From the NCBI GenBank assembly GCA_023251135.1, contig JAHEZJ010000029.1, positions 1-58,885 on the forward strand: a DNA stretch of 58,885 nt, written 5' to 3'. The notes under the pieces were generated by a model. That model made no database searches and was not told the origin of the DNA. It saw nothing but the letters and a program-made list of their open reading frames with translations. The position numbers were made by a program, and so were the translations under genes. The DNA comes from Flavobacterium sp. GTDB lineage: Bacteria > Bacteroidota > Bacteroidia > Flavobacteriales > Flavobacteriaceae. Below are positions 9,301 through 18,626 of the stretch, piece after piece. The first letter of the stretch is position 1. Each line of letters begins with the position of its first letter.

Positions 9301-12300
9301 ACCGGCTCAGACACATCTGGGATCTGTAAAAACCCAAATTGGACACACCAAATGTGCAGCAGGTTTGGCCGGACTTATCAAAGCCTCTATGGCGGTATAC
9401 CATGGCGTAAAACCTCCTACTCTTCATCTCCAACAACCCAATGCCTATTACAATGTACATACAAGTCCTTTTGCTTTTCATTCCATAACAGGATTATGGT
9501 CTGAAGAAAAACGATATGCCGGTATTAGTGCCTTTGGTTTTGGTGGTACCAATTTTCATATGGTAATCGAAAATCACCCGCAAAAAGAAGAGGCTGTCAC
9601 ACTACAATCCTGGGCGTCTGAGCTATTCGTCTTCCGTGGTGATAATTATGATCAGGCCAAAATTCAATTGGAACAGGTAAAAACGCTATTGGAAATCAAT
9701 GATAGCTTATCCTTAAAAGACATTGCTTACAGTTTAGTCGCCGGTTCCGAAAAACCGATCCAACTAAGCATTGTTGCCGATACCGCCGAAGATTTGATGA
9801 TGAAAATCGAACTCTTGTTAACGGGCATTGAAAGTAAAGATATCTTTATTGTCAACCAACAAGCCGGTAAAACTGCATTTCTGTTCCCCGGTCAAGGCAG
9901 CCAAAACATTCATATGGCACAAGATCTGTTTGTGCTGTTTCCGGTCCTGCGCAAACTTATAGCACAATATCCTGAGTTAGAAAAAGCTGTTTTTCCTGCA
10001 GCCACATTTGATACCGCGGCATTAAAAAAACAAAAGGAAACCATTAAGGATACGCGTCTGGCACAACCTCTTTTAGGTATTGTTGATCTTGCCTTAGCTC
10101 AATTGTTACAGTCATTTGGCATCCTGCCTGATATGTTAGCAGGACATAGTTATGGAGAATTACCTGCATTGTGTTTCGCCGGTGTATTTGACGAACAACA
10201 GTTGGTTGAACTCAGCAGCAAACGTGCACAAAGCATTTTAGAAGCTGTTGAAGATGGTGATCCTGGAACTATGGTAGCCGTAAACATTGATGCAGATCGC
10301 CTGAAAGCGATTCTTGAACAGCATACGGACTGCTATCCTGTCAATTATAATACACCAACTCAATGCGTTGTGGCCGGAAGTACTGCAGCCATTGACAAAT
10401 TTATGGAACATCTTAAAAACGAGCGTATCTCTTCTAAAAAACTAGAAGTTGCCTGCGCCTTTCACAGTCCGTTGGTAAGCAAATCCAAAGATTTGTATGC
10501 CAATGTTCTGAAAGAAATTCCTTTTCAGGAAATGCAAATTCCAGTCTGGTCAAACACTACCGCAAACTTATACCCAAGCCCGGTAGCTGATATCAAAGTA
10601 CAATTGACCGATCACTTGGTTCAACCTGTACGTTTTGTTGACGAAATCCAGGCGATGTATGCCGATGGAGCGAGAATATTTATTGAAGTAGGTCCCGGAA
10701 AAGTATTGACCGGTTTAACAAAATCCTGTCTCAACCAGGATGCGATAACCCTGCATGTCGAGGACAACAACCGTAACAGTCTCACCCATTTCCTTTGTAT
10801 GCTTGCGCAATACCTTGGAACTGGCCGCAGCTTTAATTTAAACAAACTTTTTGAAGGCAGACACACGACTTTAATCCAGATCGATCAACCCGATCTTTAT
10901 AAGAAGAGCCCAACCATTTGGCGTATAAATGGACAAGCCGCTCATCCAACAACAGGAACATTACCTACTCATGGTGCCTTACCCATAATAACTCCCATTC
11001 ATATGACAAACTCTACGATCATCCAAAAAACAGAGACACAACCAGTCGCAGAACACGTATTACAGGAGTATTTAAACAGTATGAAGCTGTTGATTCAGGC
11101 GCAGCGAGATGTCATGCTTTCCTTCTTAGGACAGCAGGTACACATCAATCCTATCCCGGTTTATGCCGCAACAACAGCAAATACCACCGCCGATCCATTC
11201 GTACCCACACGAATTGCCAACGATAAACCGATAGCTACGATAACCCTGCCAACATCCTCAACAGATATCAAATCGCTAGATATCAAATCTCTGTTGTTAA
11301 ACGTAGTATGCGAAAAAACGGGTTATCCGCATGAAATGTTAGGTATGGAAATGGATCTGGAAGCTGACCTCAGCATAGATTCTATTAAAAGAGTTGAAAT
11401 CATCGGAACACTCCGCAATGAGTTGGGTATTCTTAACAGTGATTCTGAAAATGAAGATACAGTGATGGAACAACTGGCGGCAATAAAAACTTTAAATGGA
11501 CTCGTAATCTGGCTTACGGAATACACCGGTACTGTTACTTCTCCTGTCGCAACGGTTGAATTATCACTCGAATCACCTGTAATAGCCGCTAAAGCCATCC
11601 GTACACTTGCAGAACTGCACACCGCCATTTTAGATATTGTCAGCGAAAAGACCGGATATCCAAAAGAGATGTTAGGACTGGATCTGGATTTGGAAGCCGA
11701 TTTAAGTATCGATTCTATTAAACGAATGGAAATTATTAGCGATCTAAAATTCAAAATCGGATTTGGTGATGACAAGGAGCAAGCTGATGATCTTATGGAA
11801 AACTTAGCAGCCATAAAAACGCTAAATGGCCTAGCAACCTGGATAAGTGAAATGAGTACAATCGAACCTGTACAAAGTTTACTAACACGCCTGCGATTTG
11901 ATTTGATACCAACCGCTATTTTCGAAGCACAAAACACCGAAACACTTAAAGGAAAGCGATTTGCAATAGCCCCGGACAATGGCACACAAACAGCGGCAAT
12001 TAAAACCATACTGGAACAACATGGTGCAATTGCACAATTGGTTCATACGGATGAGGATTTGACGCTCTTTGATGGACTGATTATTTCCGATATAGGCTCC
12101 GCCGCTGTCAAACATAGTATCATTGACCACGTTGCACTGATTAAAAAAATGGATCTTGAAAAAGCACAATGGATTTATTTGATCTCAGATATCCCGGCAC
12201 ATATTGAAAAATTAGAAGACACCCGTGCACTGCGTCACTATCAGGGTTATTCCGGCTTATTCAAAAGTTTAGCCCGTGAGTATGAACAAACCAACTGCAG

Positions 12301-13306
12301 GCTGATCACTCTCAATACCCCACAGGAAATAGATCAAATAGCAGAAATTACATTAAGAGAAATCCTGACCGCAGACCAATCAGCTGAAGTCATTTACAAG
12401 CACGATCAACGACATAAAGTCGACATCATACCTTCACCCATGTTAACGGCTCTTGACCAGGCACACATTCACCTTGATCAAAAATCGGTTGTTTTAGTCC
12501 TTGGCGGAGGACAGGGTATTACCGCTGAGCTGGTAAAACATATGTCGGCAGCTTATCCGTGTACCTATATCCTTGTCGGCAGATCAACAGATCCGAGAGA
12601 AGTTAACGCCGATTCAAAAGAATTAGGGTTGATGAAATCGCGAGAAGAAATCAGAAGTTACCTCATCAAGACTGGTAATTTCACCACACCACCTCAAATT
12701 GAAAAAGAGACCTCGCGCATTTTCAAAAACAATCAGATCCTGCGTACCATTCACGATATGGAACAATTGGGAAATAAAGTAGTCTATCAATCCTTAGATG
12801 TTTGTGATGAAGAAGGATTGACTCAGCTTCTCCAGGATATCTATGAACAATACGGTCAATTAGATGGTGTCATTCATGGTGCAGGTCTTTTGGAAGACAA
12901 ACTTTTCAAGCAAAAAACAACCAGTTCTTTTGAACGTGTTTTTGACACAAAAGTAAAACCCTTACGTGTCCTGGCAGAACAATTGCGTTCAGATTGCCAA
13001 TTTGTAGTCCTGTTTTCAAGCATCGCTTCTGTCTATGGCAACAAAGGACAGACCGATTATGCAGCGGCAAATAGTGTGTTGGACGATTATGCCAATGCAT
13101 TAAACAAAAGGTTAAAAGGAAAAGTAATCTCGATCAACTGGGGACCTTGGAAAGGTGCAGGAATGGTATCTACCTCATTGGAAAATGAGTACGAACGCCG
13201 CGGAATTTCACTGATCCCATTAGAAGAAGGAAAAGAGCTATTTCTTAACGAAATCAAGTATGGCACAGAAAGTCAGGTATTAATCATGTCCGGTAAAAAT
13301 TGGTAA
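6326..13306 (+). CDS. PfaD/PfaA-like fused megasynthase: ER-like, ER, KS, AT, ACP, ACP, KR
   Basis: A 2326-residue iterative type I synthase. Residues about 1-200 and 285-580 are two nitronate-monooxygenase-like TIM barrels, the fold of the PfaD enoyl reductase. The second keeps the family His (ECGGH, His429); the first has Leu124 at the same place (EAGGL). The KS spans about 646-1085, with Cys832 in DAACASS, EAHGTGT and GHTKCAAG. The AT spans about 1180-1470, with GQGSQ and Ser1275 in GHSYGE. Two ACPs carry phosphopantetheine sites at Ser1686 and Ser1797 (both ADLSIDSIK). A KR with its structural subdomain spans about 1860-2310, with GGGQGI and a YAAAN active site. This fuses activities that PUFA synthases split between PfaA and PfaD. 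It is the first gene of an eight-gene operon; dehydratase and phosphopantetheinyl transferase are in the next gene. Confidence 0.92.
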   Translation: MKNLTLIGLTPFEKPDVNLMSKLFQAGAFPVLSLGYDKTIAQEALKQLELIDIPSYGIHLTNDKLTSLQLSGQVSHLILPFELSTNAYPNVSRIYQVNSLEQAKKAEQLGAIGIIVKGNEAGGLVGYESTFVLFQRVIQEIKTIPVWVQGGIGLHTAAAVKALGANGIVLDSQLALYPESTIPQDLKNLCSKLNGTETKIIANHRVLVRPNSPVLSENVSIEELEHYYNDLDPSKSYIPMGQDIALATELYENFKTLKKLVFGFKEAMYGHLKQAKASPIIDQNNPLAKQLGLRYPIAQGPMTRVSDVPAFANAVAETGALPFIALSLLKGEQARTLVLETQKLAGDKTWGVGILGFAPQELREEQTAYILEAKPPVVLIAGGRPAQAKVFEKAGITTFLHVPSPALLDIFLKEGAKNFIFEGRECGGHVGPLSSTVLWEKQIERILKEDHPENISVFFAGGIHDAFSTAFVAIMAAPLAARGVKVGVLMGTAYLYTQEAVSTGAIQQEFQQQAMQAKDTVLLETAPGHETRCLNTAFASHFDNEKKKLLAIGMDKKEIWEQLEKLNVGRLRIAAKGIDRQGDTLVTIPKSQQLDLGMYMIGQVATMHNQVITLESLHHDVAIENQKYITQAALPQKPTSTEKALDIAIIGMECVFPGAKNLAEYWRNIILGKDCVTEVPEERWNKEIYYQPDSNASDVSHSKWGGFIPKIDFDPIEFGIPPQSLAAIEPTQLLTLLVAKRAMEDAGYGEKQINRENISVIIGAEGGNDLANSYSFRGYYKQVFGELHEEVEKAFPHTTEDSFPGILANVIAGRITNRLDLGGRNFTVDAACASSMAAIDLACQELILGKSDMVLTGGVDLHNGINDYLMFSSTHALSRKGRCATFDSTADGIALGEGVAILVLKRYEDALRDGDRIYSVIKGVGGSSDGKALGLTAPRKIGQVRALERAYDQAGISAAAVGLVEAHGTGTVVGDKTELSALTNLFSRSGALPAQTHLGSVKTQIGHTKCAAGLAGLIKASMAVYHGVKPPTLHLQQPNAYYNVHTSPFAFHSITGLWSEEKRYAGISAFGFGGTNFHMVIENHPQKEEAVTLQSWASELFVFRGDNYDQAKIQLEQVKTLLEINDSLSLKDIAYSLVAGSEKPIQLSIVADTAEDLMMKIELLLTGIESKDIFIVNQQAGKTAFLFPGQGSQNIHMAQDLFVLFPVLRKLIAQYPELEKAVFPAATFDTAALKKQKETIKDTRLAQPLLGIVDLALAQLLQSFGILPDMLAGHSYGELPALCFAGVFDEQQLVELSSKRAQSILEAVEDGDPGTMVAVNIDADRLKAILEQHTDCYPVNYNTPTQCVVAGSTAAIDKFMEHLKNERISSKKLEVACAFHSPLVSKSKDLYANVLKEIPFQEMQIPVWSNTTANLYPSPVADIKVQLTDHLVQPVRFVDEIQAMYADGARIFIEVGPGKVLTGLTKSCLNQDAITLHVEDNNRNSLTHFLCMLAQYLGTGRSFNLNKLFEGRHTTLIQIDQPDLYKKSPTIWRINGQAAHPTTGTLPTHGALPIITPIHMTNSTIIQKTETQPVAEHVLQEYLNSMKLLIQAQRDVMLSFLGQQVHINPIPVYAATTANTTADPFVPTRIANDKPIATITLPTSSTDIKSLDIKSLLLNVVCEKTGYPHEMLGMEMDLEADLSIDSIKRVEIIGTLRNELGILNSDSENEDTVMEQLAAIKTLNGLVIWLTEYTGTVTSPVATVELSLESPVIAAKAIRTLAELHTAILDIVSEKTGYPKEMLGLDLDLEADLSIDSIKRMEIISDLKFKIGFGDDKEQADDLMENLAAIKTLNGLATWISEMSTIEPVQSLLTRLRFDLIPTAIFEAQNTETLKGKRFAIAPDNGTQTAAIKTILEQHGAIAQLVHTDEDLTLFDGLIISDIGSAAVKHSIIDHVALIKKMDLEKAQWIYLISDIPAHIEKLEDTRALRHYQGYSGLFKSLAREYEQTNCRLITLNTPQEIDQIAEITLREILTADQSAEVIYKHDQRHKVDIIPSPMLTALDQAHIHLDQKSVVLVLGGGQGITAELVKHMSAAYPCTYILVGRSTDPREVNADSKELGLMKSREEIRSYLIKTGNFTTPPQIEKETSRIFKNNQILRTIHDMEQLGNKVVYQSLDVCDEEGLTQLLQDIYEQYGQLDGVIHGAGLLEDKLFKQKTTSSFERVFDTKVKPLRVLAEQLRSDCQFVVLFSSIASVYGNKGQTDYAAANSVLDDYANALNKRLKGKVISINWGPWKGAGMVSTSLENEYERRGISLIPLEEGKELFLNEIKYGTESQVLIMSGKNW

Positions 13307-13327
13307 AAACCGCTGTATTCGTCTATT

Positions 13328-16300
13328 ATGAAAAAAACAGATATCGCTATTATAGGTTTATCCTGCCTGTTTCCCGGAGCAAAAGACGCGGAAGCATTTT
13401 GGCAGAATATCATCAATAAAGTCGACTCGACGCAAGCAGCCCCCGCTGAACGTATCGATCCTATCCACTTTAGCGATAGCAAGCAAACTATGGATCGCTT
13501 TTATTGCAATCGGGGCGGGTTTATTCCTGATTATGAATTTGACCCTACCGCCTTTGGTATTTTACCTCTTGCCGTTGAAGGCACTGAACCCGACCATCTA
13601 TTAACACTTGATCTCGTTCAGAAAGCCTTAGAAGATGCAGGAGTATTCCAAAAAAAAGTTTCATTGGAACGAACCGGAATTATCATCGGAAAAGGGAATT
13701 ACACAGGCCCGGGAGCTACACGTGCCATTGAAATTGTACGTACAGGAGAACAGATCTCTTCCCTATTACAAGAACTATTGCCGGAGGTATCTTCAGCCGA
13801 TATTGAAAAAGTAAAACAGGCCTTTCAGGAACGCAAAGGACGGTTTTCTGCAGATACGGCCATGGGATTAATTCCTAACCTTGTGGCCTCCTTAGTCTCC
13901 AATCGATTCAATCTTGGAGGTGTTGCTTTCACCGTTGATGCAGCCTGTGCAAGTGCTCTTCTGGCTGTAGATCATGCCGTACAGGAATTACAGCGTGGCC
14001 GGAGCGATATGATGATTGCGGGAGGAGTACATACCGGTCAGAATGCTGCATTTTGGAGCATTTTTAGCCAATTGGGAGCCTTATCGCATCAACAGCAAAT
14101 CAAACCTTTTAGCGAAGATGCAGACGGACTACTCATTGGAGAAGGCTGTGGTTTCGTTGTTTTGAAGCGGCTGGAAGAAGCGGTACGTGATCAGGATAAA
14201 ATTTATGCGGTCATTAAAGGTGTAGGCGTGAGCAGTGATGGCAATGGAACAAGTGTCATGAGTCCTTCCGTAAAAGGTCAGTTAAAAGCTTTAGAACAAG
14301 CATGGGCACACGCCAATTTAGATAAAGAACAAATCGGTTACCTCGAAGCTCATGGCACCGGAACTCCGTTGGGAGATAAAACGGAACTGCAGACACTGGC
14401 GCAATTTTTCGGCAAAGACGAAACAGCTGTACGCGCCGGTATAGGCTCTGTCAAATCCAATATAGGTCATGCCATGCCTGCTGCAGGAATCGCAGGTTTA
14501 ATCAAGACCTGTCTGGCCCTGCATCACGACATATTGCCTCCTACCTTATATTGCGAAAACCCTACTGCCGCCCTGCAACTCACCCGATTTACCCCTATAC
14601 AGGAAGCTAAAAACTGGTCGCAAACCGGTTTACCAAAGATCGCAGCAGTAAATGCATTTGGCTTTGGAGGTATCAACGCTCACGTAGTTTTGGAAGGGTA
14701 TGACATCCCTAAAAAAGACGAAGTATTGTTACTTGCGAGACCGACACGTGAAGCTTTGCTTTCGGCACTTCAGGATAACGATACTGCCACAGGAGAGGGC
14801 GATTACCGTATTGCACTCTTTGATCCAACACCCGAACGCATCCAAAAAGCAATCAAAATTGTGTCAAAAAACAATGCCTGGCGCAACAAACAAGATATAT
14901 GGTACACCTCCACCCCCCTTTTACAGGATGGTGGCAAAGTTGCCTTTGTATTCCCGGGACTCGATGGTTTAGCAAAAGGCGAAGTCGCAACAGTCAGTCA
15001 ATATTTTGGATTGACAGCTCCCATCGAAACAGCCGGTGAAGGACTCTTGAACGAAGCATTAGGTGTTTTTAACAATTGTGGCATACTCGACAGTGCTTTA
15101 AAAAAACTGGGGATTTATCCGGATATGAATGCCGGACATAGTTTGGGAGAATGGTTAGCGGGATATGCCTCAGATCTGGCCGAAGCAAGTACTGTCAAGG
15201 ATCTGATCGATGTACTTGATCCAAAAACATTTGAACTAAAAGACTCTAAATTCATTGCCATTGGAGCAGGTCTGGAAGGTGTAGCACCTTTGATTGAACA
15301 AATTCCGAACCTCTATGTTTCAAACGATAATTGTCCACATCAGGTAATTCTGTGCGGTACCCTTGCGGCACTCGAAGAATTGACGCCTTTATTGAAATCA
15401 AAACAGATCTTTCATCAAATTTTACCCTTTCAATCCGGGTTTCATTCCCCTTTTGTGGCAGATAAACTGGAGGTAATTTTAGCAGGAATGGAAAAAGTTC
15501 AATTCCAAAAAACAAAAATCCCTTTGTGGTCGGCCACTACACTCCTGCCTTATCCGGCAGATTTGCAGTCCATCCGTCAACTAAGCGCCGAACATCTTGT
15601 TCAGCCTGTAAGATTCCGGGAACTGACTGAAAAGCTTTATGATGAAGGAGTACGTGTTTTTATCCAGATCGGTACGGGAGGATTAATTGGTTTTATTGAT
15701 GATACCTTAAAAGGAAAAGCCTTCAGCACACTTGCTTCAAGTGTAGCCACCCGAACTGCACTTGCCCAGTTGCAACGGGTAGTAGCCGCATTATTTGTAG
15801 AAGGCAAAGTGCTGGCACTCGATTTTTTAGACATCCAAAATCACAGAAAAGCAGTACCCAAAAAAGGTATCAAATTACAATTAGGATCACCTATTATTCG
15901 TGATTTTGAAGCTATAAAAAACTTGCGAAAATCTATCGATACCGTACGCCCAAAAGAGGTTTTTACCAAAACGGCAGCAAAAGTAAGTCATCCATTAGTT
16001 CGGGCCTTTCAGGACAATATCGCCGATATGATCCGAATGCAGGAAGAAGTATTGGACGTCTTTCAAAATCATACACAAACGGCTGTTGCTGTACCTGTCT
16101 TAGCAAAAAAACAACTGATCGACAGTCGTTTTTCAAAAACGCTACAGGTTAATTTGGTTACACATCCCTATCTGATTGATCACAGCCTTTTACGTCAACC
16201 CAAAGGCTGGTCGGAGGTTGCCGATATGGAACCTGTGATTCCAATGACCATGATCTTTGAAGTATTGGCAGAAACAGCACTGGCAGAACAACCGGAAACA

Positions 16301-17566
16301 AAAATTCACAAGATCATGCACGTCAGTGTATTTCAGTGGATGAACGTTGCCACGCCTTTTGAAAAAACAATAAAAGGCGTTTGGCGCTCCAACCATCACG
16401 CCTATCTGGATATCGAGAATTTTGCCAACGCCGAAATATTTTTAGCAGCCTCACATCCGCAACCACCTGTGTTTGACCTATCAATCGGCAAACGATTACC
16501 GATTGAGCGGACTCCTTTAGAAATCTATGAAAAACATATGTTTCATGGGGACGCCTATCAAGGTATTACAGACATATCAGCTGTTGGCGAGAAAGGAATT
16601 ATCGGAAAGATAAAAGGTAATGGCGGTAAGGGTTCCTTATTGGACAATGCAGGACAGTTATTTGGATTATGGTTACAACTCACCTTAACCAAAGACCGCA
16701 TTGCTTTTCCGGTAAAAATCAAACAAATTGAATTTTTCGAAGAGATGCACGATCAGGGCGGCGAATTTGAATGTACCTGTATACTGACGGAATTAAACGA
16801 TGAATTTGCAATCGCTGACATTGTACTGGAGAGAAACGGAAAAGTATGGTGCGCTATAAAAGGATGGCAAAACCGGAGATTAGAAATTGACGAAGCGCTA
16901 TGGAATGTTTCCATGTCGCCACTCCATAACCGTTTGTCAGAAGAAATTGCCCCAGAAGTCTTTTTCTTTCATCAGGCCTATTCCCGCGTATCTTCCTGGG
17001 ATTTTATACTGAAACGTTATTTCAATCAAAGGGAGAAACAGTACTATCAGGAACTCCTGCCCAACCGCAGAAAGAACTGGATGGTAAGTCGTGTAGCGGT
17101 AAAAGATGCCGTACGACATGTATTGAGTGAACAGAAAAATCAACCCAGTTACCCCATAACCTTTGAAATTTATTCGGATAAAGCAGGCAAACCTTATCTC
17201 AAAGGGAATGCCACTGAACAGATCGAGATTTCATTGGCCCATAAAGGAAAAGATGCGGTAGCCATTGCACGGCAGGATAAAGCGGTTGGTATCGATATGG
17301 AAATCATTGCCGAACGCAGCTCTGAATTCTATCAATTGGTCTTCACCGATGCAGAATCAGTCTTATTAAAAGAACGCGATCAGGCGGAATGGACCACCCG
17401 CTTTTGGGTAGCCAAAGAAGCTTATAGCAAATTATTAGGCACAGGGCTACAAGGAAACCCAAAAAAATACGAAGTAACACGCATACAAGGCGATCATCTG
17501 TGGATCGATCAAATAGAAATCAAAACAGTCAAACACCAAAACTATATCATCGGATGGACACTTTAA
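13328..17566 (+). CDS. PfaB-like fused synthase: KS, AT, DH, phosphopantetheinyl transferase
   Basis: A 1412-residue partner megasynthase starting 21 bases after the first. The KS (about residues 5-460) has an intact triad: Cys207 (DAACASA), His342 (EAHGTGT) and His381 (GHAMPAAG). The AT-like domain (about 535-830) has Ser605 in GHSLGEW, but the usual GQGSQ is replaced by GLDGLAKG. A double-hotdog dehydratase follows (about 940-1185), with His946 in HPYLIDH and Asp1106 in LDNAGQ. The C-terminus (about 1190-1412) is a Sfp/AcpS-type 4'-phosphopantetheinyl transferase with GIDME (Asp1323, Glu1325) and WVAKEAYSK (Lys1363, Glu1364, Lys1368). The synthase thus carries the enzyme that activates its own carriers, the role of stand-alone PfaE. 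No ACP is visible here, so it must work with those of the first protein or the free ACP. Its last 13 bases overlap the ACP gene. Confidence 0.92.
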   Translation: MKKTDIAIIGLSCLFPGAKDAEAFWQNIINKVDSTQAAPAERIDPIHFSDSKQTMDRFYCNRGGFIPDYEFDPTAFGILPLAVEGTEPDHLLTLDLVQKALEDAGVFQKKVSLERTGIIIGKGNYTGPGATRAIEIVRTGEQISSLLQELLPEVSSADIEKVKQAFQERKGRFSADTAMGLIPNLVASLVSNRFNLGGVAFTVDAACASALLAVDHAVQELQRGRSDMMIAGGVHTGQNAAFWSIFSQLGALSHQQQIKPFSEDADGLLIGEGCGFVVLKRLEEAVRDQDKIYAVIKGVGVSSDGNGTSVMSPSVKGQLKALEQAWAHANLDKEQIGYLEAHGTGTPLGDKTELQTLAQFFGKDETAVRAGIGSVKSNIGHAMPAAGIAGLIKTCLALHHDILPPTLYCENPTAALQLTRFTPIQEAKNWSQTGLPKIAAVNAFGFGGINAHVVLEGYDIPKKDEVLLLARPTREALLSALQDNDTATGEGDYRIALFDPTPERIQKAIKIVSKNNAWRNKQDIWYTSTPLLQDGGKVAFVFPGLDGLAKGEVATVSQYFGLTAPIETAGEGLLNEALGVFNNCGILDSALKKLGIYPDMNAGHSLGEWLAGYASDLAEASTVKDLIDVLDPKTFELKDSKFIAIGAGLEGVAPLIEQIPNLYVSNDNCPHQVILCGTLAALEELTPLLKSKQIFHQILPFQSGFHSPFVADKLEVILAGMEKVQFQKTKIPLWSATTLLPYPADLQSIRQLSAEHLVQPVRFRELTEKLYDEGVRVFIQIGTGGLIGFIDDTLKGKAFSTLASSVATRTALAQLQRVVAALFVEGKVLALDFLDIQNHRKAVPKKGIKLQLGSPIIRDFEAIKNLRKSIDTVRPKEVFTKTAAKVSHPLVRAFQDNIADMIRMQEEVLDVFQNHTQTAVAVPVLAKKQLIDSRFSKTLQVNLVTHPYLIDHSLLRQPKGWSEVADMEPVIPMTMIFEVLAETALAEQPETKIHKIMHVSVFQWMNVATPFEKTIKGVWRSNHHAYLDIENFANAEIFLAASHPQPPVFDLSIGKRLPIERTPLEIYEKHMFHGDAYQGITDISAVGEKGIIGKIKGNGGKGSLLDNAGQLFGLWLQLTLTKDRIAFPVKIKQIEFFEEMHDQGGEFECTCILTELNDEFAIADIVLERNGKVWCAIKGWQNRRLEIDEALWNVSMSPLHNRLSEEIAPEVFFFHQAYSRVSSWDFILKRYFNQREKQYYQELLPNRRKNWMVSRVAVKDAVRHVLSEQKNQPSYPITFEIYSDKAGKPYLKGNATEQIEISLAHKGKDAVAIARQDKAVGIDMEIIAERSSEFYQLVFTDAESVLLKERDQAEWTTRFWVAKEAYSKLLGTGLQGNPKKYEVTRIQGDHLWIDQIEIKTVKHQNYIIGWTL

Positions 17567-17853
17567 ACACGACATTAAAAAGGAATCATGAGGAGTTATT
17601 TACCCTTTTAAAGGGTTTTATTACAGAAATTATCGGTGAAGAATTTGTAGAAGAGATGGATATCACGCCAAACAGTTCGTTCACTAAAGATCTGGAAATG
17701 GACAGTATAGAGATTGTTTCTTTTTCAGAAAAAATCAAAGCACACTTTGGCGAACAAATTGATTTCACGGGTTGGCTGTCTGCTATGGATTTGGATCAAC
17801 TGATTAATTTGGATCTGAATAACATCATCAATTATATCTACGAATGCCAGTAA
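17554..17853 (+). CDS. Free-standing acyl carrier protein
   Basis: The product is 99 residues from the ATG at 17554, which overlaps the end of the upstream synthase gene; an in-frame ATG 54 bases earlier would put more of the gene inside that CDS and is less likely. The carrier motif DLEMDSIEI places the phosphopantetheine attachment site at Ser51, in a small acidic helical protein of normal ACP size. The fused phosphopantetheinyl transferase next door probably activates it. In this context it may present a starter or finished chain to the downstream hydrolase or acyltransferases; that step is inferred. Confidence 0.88.
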   Translation: MDTLNTTLKRNHEELFTLLKGFITEIIGEEFVEEMDITPNSSFTKDLEMDSIEIVSFSEKIKAHFGEQIDFTGWLSAMDLDQLINLDLNNIINYIYECQ

Positions 17854-18626
17854 TTACGGTTAACCATAAAAAAGTTCACGTACAGGAACTAAATAAAGAT
17901 GCCGAAGATACCGTGGTACTCATCCACGGTATGTTCAGTAATCTTTCTATTTATTATTTCAATATTGCTCCTATTTTGGCGCAGCATTTTCATGTGGTCA
18001 TGTATGATTTAAAAAGTCATGGCAGGAGTGAGCGCGTATTAGAAGGATATGATTTAAAAACTATGGCATCCGATTTAATTGCCATGATGGATTACCTCCA
18101 AATCAAAAAAGCAAAACTTGTGGGTTATAGTTTTGGGGGACTTATTGCACTCCAAACCGCATTGATAGCCCCTAACCGCTTAGAGCAATTGGTGGTCATC
18201 GAAGCACCGGATCCACAAGATGAAAAAGCGAGAGATGTTATCGAAGCGTACAGCAAGGAATTTCTCGAACATTATGTAGCCAATTTTACAGACACCACAA
18301 AAGTAAAAATGGGAAAAAGACAGCTGGAAAAAAACCATCGGTTGTACGAGTTTTTATTCAACCAAACCAGCATCAAAGCAGATATGGTCAAAGAAAAGCA
18401 TTTTCTGCATCAGCTTGCTATTTCCAACTTACCCCTATCCACCCTGTTGTTATATGGATCGACTTCCAATTGCAAACCAACAGGAGAATGGTTGCAATCT
18501 AAAATCGGTACAGCCGAGCTAAAACTCATCGATGGAGATCATAATATTCCCATCCAGGACCCCATTCAGATAGCAGAAATTATTGTTCAATTTTTAACTA
18601 ACCCTTTATTACAAAACTATGGCTAA
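17844..18626 (+). CDS. Alpha/beta hydrolase, possible chain-release thioesterase
   Basis: A 260-residue alpha/beta hydrolase. The oxyanion region HGMFSN near residue 28, the nucleophile elbow GYSFGG with Ser96, and a C-terminal GDHNIP supplying the catalytic His are all readable. Its start overlaps the ACP gene by 10 bases and its end overlaps the glycosyltransferase gene by 8, so translation is probably coupled. Relatives include esterases, MenH-like lyases and type II thioesterases. Its position directly after an ACP in a synthase operon without a fused thioesterase makes chain release or editing the best guess. Confidence 0.82.
   Translation: MPVITVNHKKVHVQELNKDAEDTVVLIHGMFSNLSIYYFNIAPILAQHFHVVMYDLKSHGRSERVLEGYDLKTMASDLIAMMDYLQIKKAKLVGYSFGGLIALQTALIAPNRLEQLVVIEAPDPQDEKARDVIEAYSKEFLEHYVANFTDTTKVKMGKRQLEKNHRLYEFLFNQTSIKADMVKEKHFLHQLAISNLPLSTLLLYGSTSNCKPTGEWLQSKIGTAELKLIDGDHNIPIQDPIQIAEIIVQFLTNPLLQNYG

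Noticed and set aside
11323-12009. Long antisense open frame (228 codons) opposite the tandem ACP region
   Set aside because: It lies entirely within the megasynthase gene; its Ser/Ile-rich translation reflects the complementary codon pattern of the ACP repeats.
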